A DNA stretch of 64,000 nt, taken from positions 4,894,001 to 4,958,000 of the forward strand of contig AP031359.1 in the NCBI GenBank assembly GCA_037833965.1. Reading direction: 5' to 3'. Shown here piece after piece: positions 14,101 through 23,132 of this stretch (positions are counted from its first letter, which is position 1; every line of letters begins with the position of its first letter). A program made the translations under genes and the position numbers. The notes beneath the pieces were generated by a model that saw only the letters and a program-made list of their open reading frames with translations, was not told where the DNA came from and did no database searches. The DNA comes from Marchantia polymorpha subsp. ruderalis. Taxonomy: Eukaryota > Streptophyta > Marchantiopsida > Marchantiales > Marchantiaceae.

Positions 14101-17100
14101 TACGTCTTGCAGATCCATACCAAAGCATTTGCTAAATTTCAGGAATACAAGTTAATGACTGAGAACTTCCTGAGCAAGCGAATTAAGGTTCTGAGATCAG
14201 AAAATGGTCTGGAATATAAATCTCGAGCTTTTAATGACTTCTGTCTGCTTCACGGCATTCACCGACAGTTCACGATACCTGATACCCCCGAACAGAACGG
14301 AGTAGCTGAAAGAAAGAATCAAACCTTGATCGATTCGGTCATAGCTATGCTAACACATTCTGGTCTGACGCATGGCTATTGAGGTGAAGCAATGCATACA
14401 GCAGTTTACTTGCAAAACAGATCTCCATCGAAGGCTCTGCCCACAGCCAAAACCCCTTACGAACTTTGGCATGGACAGAAGCCCAATCTGAGTCACCTGC
14501 AAGTCTTTGGATGTACTGCATTTGCCCATGTTGAGAAGAATCATCGGGGTAAGATTGACCCTAAGAGCGTAGAATGTATTTTCCTTGGTTACTCTCCTAC
14601 AGCTAAAGGATATAGGCTGCAGCGAAAAGACTCTCGTAAAATTATCGAGAGCAGATCTGTAAGGTTTATGCCTCTTGCCGCTCGGGAATCCAACTTCCCT
14701 CAGCAGCAGACATCAGCTGTTCCGCCTAATAACCAAGGCGGTTTTCTCTTTAGCCATTTACCTACAAGCTCATCTACTGTTCCAGATTGCAGAGTTCCTA
14801 TTCCACCAGCAGTGGACCTGCCACCAGCAGAAAGGCCACCCGCAGTGGGAGCCTTCCGTCCAGAAACACCATCACCTGGAGTGGGAGCTCCACCAGCTCC
14901 TTCACCTCCTACTATGAATCATCCTACTACAGCTGAAGTTCCCGCGACTTATCCGGCCCATTTTGGTAAGACCTATCAGAGGCGCGCCTGGAAGTCTCGG
15001 GAGAAACTTGATGATACGGTTCGCAACCTCGAGCAACTACTGGGCGAACTCAGACTTCAAGAAACTACATCTGAGGCCCCGGTTGCTCCACCCTCTGATA
15101 CTGCAGCAAAGGGGGCAGCTTCATCCTCTTCCCAGACAATCGATCCTATCTTTCGAAGGGGGGACAGAGTTAGGAAAAGAGTCGAAAAATATGACCAATT
15201 GTTGGAAGGAGGAAGAAGAAGCACAGAGGTTTAGTCTCATATCAAGAGACTCGGAAAGAGCCGACCACCTATGAAGAATACTTACAAGGTGGAGATTCTG
15301 TCCAGTGGAAAGCAGCAATGGAAAACGAATTTTCTTCCTTGAAGAAAAATCAGACATGGACGCTGACAGAATTACCTGCGGGCAAGAACGTCGTCGGTTG
15401 CAAATGGGTTTTCAAAATCAAATACAAGCCAGACGGTTCTGTGGATCGCTATAAGGCAAGGTTAGTAGCGAAAGGATACTCACAGGTTTACGGTGTCGAC
15501 TTTTCGGAGACATTTTCTCCTGTGGTAAAGATGACATCCATTCGGGTGTTATTGGCTCTAGCAGCTCAGCACAACTTAGAGCTGCACCAGATGGATGTGA
15601 AGACTGCATTCTTGAATGGACTATTAGATGAAGAAGTCTACATGGCCCTTCTTGAAGGGTTGAATATTTCTTCTGAGAGAAACATAGTATGTAAACTGAA
15701 CCTCTGATACCACTGTCTCACGACAGTGGTATCAGAGGATTGATTCGTTCTTACTGCAGATTGCTTTCACCAGAGCAAATGCAGATCAGAATGTTTATAT
15801 ATACTCTCAGGAGAAAGCATTTGTGTATTTAGCACTATATGTGGACGATTGTATTTTGGCAAGTAATTCCTTGAATCTTCTTACCAAGATCAAGAAGAAA
15901 CTCAAAACGGAGTTCGATATGGTGGACTTAGAACAGATCCATCAGTGTCTTGGTATGCAAGTTGACAGAAATCGTGAAGAAGGGTGGATTCAGATCTCCC
16001 AACCACGATATTTTGTTGAGAAGCTTGCAAAGTTCAACATGGCTGACTGTAAGCCTATTGACACACCAATGGAACCCGGATTGAAGTCAAGTGTGCTTGA
16101 CTCTCCTAATTCAGTGGGAGAAAGTCAAGAGATGAAAGATATACCGTATCAAGCTGCTGTTGGAAGCTTGATGTGGGAAATGGTCTGTACTAGACCTGAC
16201 ATATCTTTTGCTGTGAGCTCAGTAGCTCAGTTCATGTCAAATCCCGGACTGATGCACTGCAAGGCAGTCAAGAGAATTTTCAGATACCTGAAAGGGACTC
16301 TCGACTTTGGCCTTGTGTTTACAAGGGTTGATAAACCATCCGGTTTAACTGGATATTCTGACGCGGACTGGGGAGGTTGCCTTGACACGAGACGATCTAC
16401 TTCTGGATATTGTTTCCAATTCAATGGTGGAACCATTAGTTGGACATCAAAGAAACAAAAGTCGGTAGCACTTTCATCCACGGAAGCAGAATATATGGCT
16501 TTGTCCAAAGCTGGAGCTGAAGCTATATGGTTGAGAGAATTATTGAAAGATCTAGGTCTCCAGCTGGAGTCGACAACCATATTCTGCGACAATCAAAGTG
16601 CTATTGCACAGATTGTGAACCAGAAGAATCACGAGAGATCTAAACACGTCGATATCAGATATCACTACGTCAGGGACCTAGCCGCGAATAGCTTGGTCAA
16701 GCTGATTTATCTCCCAACCGAGGACATGATAGCTGACATCATGACAAAACCATTAGCTAGAGAAAGGCATTGGTGTCATTGTCAGAATCTGGGTTTATTA
16801 GATAAAAATGAGGAAGAGAGAAGTAAGTAGGTAGCAAGTGGGAGTGTTAGAATGCTGATTACTCCCTACTTCTTCGGGACCTGTATACTATGTCCTAGTT
16901 GTTAGGACTGAGGTTACTAATAGTTAGGATGGATACTAACTGGGGATGCGACCCTTCTGGGAGCGTCCCGTGACAGGGGCATGACCCTTCGTAGAGCTTC
17001 GATCCGTGTGCTCTCTAGTGACCTTTGATCCTATCCGGATTGGGTACTTAAACCCAATCCGGGTCGCATGTTATCATCCATCAATTATAACTTCAATCCT

Positions 17101-20100
17101 TCCTCAACTCACTGATCTCTTACTCTCTATTGCATCGTCTGAATCTAACACAGACCATTGCAGAGAAAGAGGTATATACCTGTCTCCTTCGAAGTCTTCC
17201 TATAGAGTATATATCTTTTGTGCGTTTGATGCGGTCAAAACACATGTTGACCACTCAATCTGTTATTGCAAGTGTTTTTCTTGAAGACTCACACCTCCAA
17301 GAAAAAAAGTTGACCGACGGAATGACAGCAAAGAGACGAGGGTGAACTACCTCAACGTCAAAGATGATGCATCCAAGAAAATCCACTGAGACAGGTTCTT
17401 CATTACGACAAGAACCTCCTGTGAAAGCATCTATTCCCAGCAAAAGATGAAATGCTTCTATAGCAAGAAGCAAGGCCATCTTGCTAATGAGTGTCGTAAG
17501 AATAAACAAGATATCCCTTCTGCACATTCTATAGCAAACTCTATAGCAAACGTAGACGAATCCTGCATGGTAAATGGATTCTAGCACATGGCATATAACA
17601 AAAATGCTTTTGTGACATATACTACACTACCATCGGAAGAATTCGTATATCTGGGCGACGACATTGGCCAACCCACAAGGAATAGAGAATGTTCTCAATT
17701 CTTTGAATGGACAGGAAAGGATAATACCTGATGTACTACATGTTCCTGCTCTCTGAAAGAATCTATTTTCGATAAATTAGCTTGTTCTCCAAGGAGGGAG
17801 TCTACTGGTTAAACCTGATCAATGCATCTTGAAGTACAAGATGGGTCACGTCATTGCTCAGTGCATAAGTGACAACAAACTTTTCAGGCTAGGAACGACT
17901 TCTGCCAATACACGTGCAGTTTCTGCCAATGTTAGTTACTCGGCTTCCAACACCTATCAATGGCATCTAAAGCTTGGCCATATGAGTCTTCCGCAGATTC
18001 AGCAAATGAAGCACCATCATATGGTACAAGGTTTGGATAAATGTTCCTTTCGAACTCTCCCTTTCTGCACTTCATGTGCTCTAGGAAAGTCTACCAGAGC
18101 TAAATTACCAAGTAAAGGAACCACTCGTGCTATAGACCTTCTTGGTCTAGTGCACACAGATGTATGTGGCCCTCTGAGAACTCAAATATTCTCTGGATGT
18201 AAATATTTCATAACATTTATTGATGACCTTTCACAATATACGCATGTGTATTTGATACAAAAGAAGTCTGAAGCCTTTGCCAAGTTTCAGGAATTCAAAT
18301 TGATGACTGAAAATTACCTGAACAAGCGCATCAAAGTTCTCCGATCAGATAATGCTCTTGAATACAAATCTCGAGCTTTTACTGAATTTTGTACGCTTCA
18401 TGGTATTCAACGTCAGTTTTCTATTCCTGATACTCCCGAACAAAACGGAGTAGCTGAACGGAATAATCGTACTTTGATCGATTTAGTTGTAGCTATGTTG
18501 ACACATTCTGGTCTTTCTCATGGTTATTGGGGCGAAGCCATCCATACCGCTGTTTACTTGCAGAACAGATCTCCATCGAAGCCTCTACCCGATGACGAAA
18601 TCCCCTACGAACTTTGGCATGGACAGAAGCCTGATCTGCGCCACTTACAAGTTTCTGGATGTCCTGCCTTTGCCCATATTGAAAAAGGCCATCGGGGGTA
18701 AGATTGACCCCAAGACTGTAGAATGGTTTTTCCTTGGTTATTCTCCTATAGCCAAAGGATATAGGTTACAGCGAAAAGACTCTCATAAGATTCTTGAGAG
18801 CAGATCTGTCAGATTTATGCCTCCTGCAGTTGGGGAATCTCCCTTTCCCCATCAGCAGGCATCAGTTGTTCCGCCTGCTGAGCAAGAAGGTTTTACTCCC
18901 ATTCGCATTAGTTTCATCTACTGATCCAGATCGCAGGTTTCCCCTTCCGCCAATATTACCACCAGGACGGCCACCAGCAGGAAGGCCACCAGCAGTGGGA
19001 GCCTTCAGCCCGGTTACACCATCACCTGGAGTGGGAGTTCCACAAGCACCTTCCACTCCCTCCGTGAGTCATCCTCCCACAGCTGAAGTCCCTGCCACTT
19101 ATCCGCGCACATGGAAGCTACGGGAGAATCCTCTCTTTTCTACTCCTCTTGCATCACCTGGAGTGGGAGTTCCACAAGCACCTTCCACTCCCTCCGTGAG
19201 TCATCCTCCCACAGCTGAAGTCCCTGCCACTTATCCGCGCACATGAAAGCTACGGGAGAATCCGCTCTTTTCTACTCCTCTTGTTGATACGGTTCGCAAC
19301 CTCGAGCACCTACTGGGTGACCTCAGACTTCAAGACACTACATCTGAGGCCCCGGCTGTTCAACCTCCTCACCATACAGCTACGGGGGCAGCTTCACCCT
19401 CTTCCCGCACCATCGATCCTATCTTTCGAAGGGGGGAAAGAGTAAGGAAACGTGTCCAAAAATATGATCAACTGTTGGAAAAGAAGAAGAAGCATAGAGG
19501 TTTATTTTCGTATTGAGAGACTCACAAAGAACCTACTACTTATCAAGACGCTTTCCAGAGTGGTGATTCTATCAAATGGAAAGATGCTATGGAACCCGGT
19601 TTGAACTTAACTGTGCTTGACTCTCCCAATTCAGTGGGAGAAAGTGAAGAGATAAAAGATATACCATATCAAGCTGCTGTTGGGAGCTTGATGTTGGCGA
19701 TGGTCTGTACTAGACCCGATATATCTTATGCTGTTAGTTCAGTGGCTCAGTTCATGTCAAATCCTGGATTGATACACTGGAAGGCAGTTAAGAGGATTTT
19801 CAGATATCTGGAAGGAACTCTCGATTTTGGCCTTGTATTTACAAGGGCTGATAAACCATCCGGTTTGACTGGATATTCTGATGCGGACTGGGGAGATGGC
19901 CTTGCCACGAGACGATCTACTTCTGGATATTGCTTCCAACTCCATGGCGTAACCATTAGTTGGACATCAAAGAAACAAAGTCAGTAGCACTTTCTTCTTC
20001 AGAAGCAGAGTATATGGCTTTGTCCAAGTCTGGAGCTGAAGCTATGTGGTTAAGTGAATTATTGAAGGATCTCGGCTTTGAGCTGGAGTCAACAATATTC

Positions 20101-23085
20101 TGCGACAATCAAAGTGCTATTGCACAAGTAGAAAACCAGAAAAATCATGAAAGATGAAAACACATTGATATTACATATCATTTTGTCAGGAACCTAGTCG
20201 CAAATAACTTGATGAAGTTGGTTTATCTTCCAACCGAAGAGAAGATTGCTGATATTGTGACAAAACCATTAGCTAGAGAAGGCATTGGTGTCATAATCAG
20301 AATTTGGGTTTGTTAGTTGGAAATGAGGAAGAGAGAAGTAAGTAGGTAGTAAGTGGGAGTGTTAGAATACTGTTATACTCCCAATTACTTCCTGTCTGTG
20401 CGGATTAGTGCAGTTAGTGTCCTTATAGTTAGGACTGTGATGTGGACTGTGAGTGTGATGTGACTGCGACCCAGTTTAGGGGTGTGTTCCCTTGTATCAG
20501 AGCACATCCCTTGTCACCTCGAATTGGGTATTTAAACCCAATCCGGGGACCTGTGTTTTATCAACAACTCTTACGATGATCCTTCCTAAGACCTGTGTCG
20601 ACCCATTCTTGCATTGCTCTACTTTTTGATAGTGTTAATTTGTTAGAATTTACCCACAACTAAATCTGGGCATAGGATGGTCATTCCACTCGTCCTCCTC
20701 ATCAACCCGCCTGAAAAGGAGGATTTCTCCTTCATGTGGAGGTTAGGCACCGCTGTCAACATCTTCACCGAGGCGAAGACCAGGGTTTCACACTCCTTAA
20801 TGCAGTCATGAAGCTATTATTCCCCTCTGATGCTTTTATGGCTTTTCCTGTTGCAACTTCCAGTGAGCCATATGGCCATCGTGTGAAGTTGGACCACACA
20901 CGTTTATGACAAACCATCAACACCCATATAGAGCATTTTTAGCAAGCAGATGGTGTCATCAGGGAGGGACAGGTGGGCCCCACCGGTCGAGAAGCCATTT
21001 TCATTATGGGATGCATACTCATATACTCCTATACTCTTGTACTCTTATACCCTCGAATAAATCCTTCTTCGGAGAACCGCGGTGACTTTCTCCTAGGATC
21101 TCAAATGGCATACGATACAAGTGTGCAAAGGACGAATAGGATTGATGACATAATTCTATTTACGTCATCAACGGCAAGGTCTTGTCACACTAGGAGACCG
21201 ACGAGCAAAGGAGGTAAAATTGTGAGGACTCTAACCGTTGCGTTGTACATATCAAGCAATAAACAACAGACCCCAAACATAGCATAGCATTGAATCATTC
21301 AATCCCAATTGACGGTTGACATCAGGCCTTTCTCACCATGGTCTCAACACCTGCACGAAGGGCTCGAGTACGAGTGAGGCCAAAACTCTCATTTGAGTTC
21401 GACGGGACATTGCCAATCCAACTGGACAAGCCATTCCTAAAAACCATCTCACAGAGAACTCTGAGGTCTTTTCAGATGATCTGTAGCCTCATCAACGGCA
21501 AATGAGATCTGCAGAGCATTCATTAAGTCGAGTACAGGACACGTTTTGGAAAGTAGACGCATGTACTTTGAGGAAAAAGGACAGAGCCCTTTAAAACCGT
21601 AACATCGGACGTGGTGACTGGGTTCTAAAAAACAGAGCAGAGAGGTATCAACTTATGCACCTGCCCGCTCCATATCGAGAATGAGCACCTAAACTCATTT
21701 GAAGCAAAATCTTCCTGACTTTCATGTCTTGGCAAATGACTTACGCCAAAGTTGCAAATAGCAGTCACCCTCTAAACCTCATAAAGATCAAGATGGGGAA
21801 CCACGATGCAACTTGCAGTGTGGCATAAAGGACAAAATCTGAGACTCTTATCTCGTCAGATACAGCGCATTCGCAGGAATCCCAATGACAGTAGCAAAAA
21901 ATAATCTAACCCGAGAAAAGCCCAAAGCTACAAAAATTTCAAGAAGTAAGCAGGTCAATGAGCCTCTGACACTGGAGAACTTTGAGGACTCCTCATCTTA
22001 GAGGCACAAGTTCCTTGGCACCACCTTCTTTACTCTCAAGCACATTCTTTTTTTTTCCCTCCGCCTTCATCCACCTTCACTACTTCTTCTTCGTCCTCAT
22101 TCCTCATCGCTAGCGCCACCAAGAGCGGGATTATGACAAGCAATCACTAATGAGTCCAACAAACAGCAACTACAACATATGACACAGTTTCTACCCCCAA
22201 ACTGTCTAATAACAGACGTCTTGTAGTTTGTGTATGTATGTCTTCAGTAGCTGCTCGATTAGCAACCACACACATGCAGCGAAAAACATTGGACATACGG
22301 TGCAACTGAGTTCTAGATATCTATCAGACTTTGAAATTTACCAAATAGGATTTTCCGAAGCACTCCTATATGCATTGCATGCTGTACTGTTCTGCACACC
22401 CTTGGAGTTGGGAATATAAAACTGTCGCTAGATTCTGAAGCAGCTGAGTGTCAATCCTGAAATCCATACCAATAAGAAGAAGGGCTCTTGTCGCAGATAT
22501 ATGCAACTAAAAGGGTCTGTGAGATAGAACATGCTGCTGATAAAAGAAAAGGTGGCAACAAGTTATTGTAACATTCCCAGAAAACCCAAAGAAAATGTAA
22601 CTTTAGACTGCTTCTAATTTCTGCAGAAATATTTGCATACGGGAACTTCCAGTAGTATATGACGATGGCTGCAACAGCAGCCTGATATCATATCTGGCAA
22701 AACATTCGGTCTACATACAACTCGGACTGAAACGGTAACAACAAGGTAAGATGTAGGAACACCCAACGATGAACAAGAAGTATCTTGAGGTTGATAAAGA
22801 AAATTTAACTACCAGCTGTATAGAACATGGTCAGCTATCCCAGTGCTAAGAGATCAGAACAGAATGGCACATCGACCACAACGGTTCTCAAGGATAAAAG
22901 GCATTGCACCGACGAAAACATGTACAACAGGTCAGTGCACCATTACCCAAAGAACTTTAAAATGCGACAACCACTCGCAATAAAGCTTGAAATTCTCATA
23001 ACAAACATCAAACACCCCTACCCACAATGTCATTTTCAGGTACTGAGGTCTACAATTTATTGACGATATCACTACAACAAGACGG

Positions 23086-23132
<47 letters not shown>

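Larger units (their letters stand above)
14110..17150 (+). mobile_element. Ty1/copia element 1, 5'-truncated
   Basis: It begins abruptly inside integrase, so the 5' LTR, gag and protease are missing. It then runs through the integrase C-terminus, reverse transcriptase and RNase H to a 306-bp 3' LTR. Stops and frameshifts separate the pieces. It is close kin to the element at 17151-20640 and lies antisense within MYC intron 2. Confidence 0.92.
17151..20640 (+). mobile_element. Ty1/copia element 2, RT-deleted
   Basis: Same family as element 1. It has a truncated gag, a broken zinc knuckle and protease, integrase, a Pro-rich linker, then RNase H and a 3' LTR. The entire reverse transcriptase is missing. 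It is therefore a non-autonomous derivative inside MYC intron 2, antisense to the gene. Confidence 0.9.

Noticed and set aside
15701-15738. Hairpin taken as a terminator, or TGGTATCAGAGG as a primer-binding site
   Set aside because: It lies within RT codons (WYQR), with no LTR on its left. A repair footprint explains it better.
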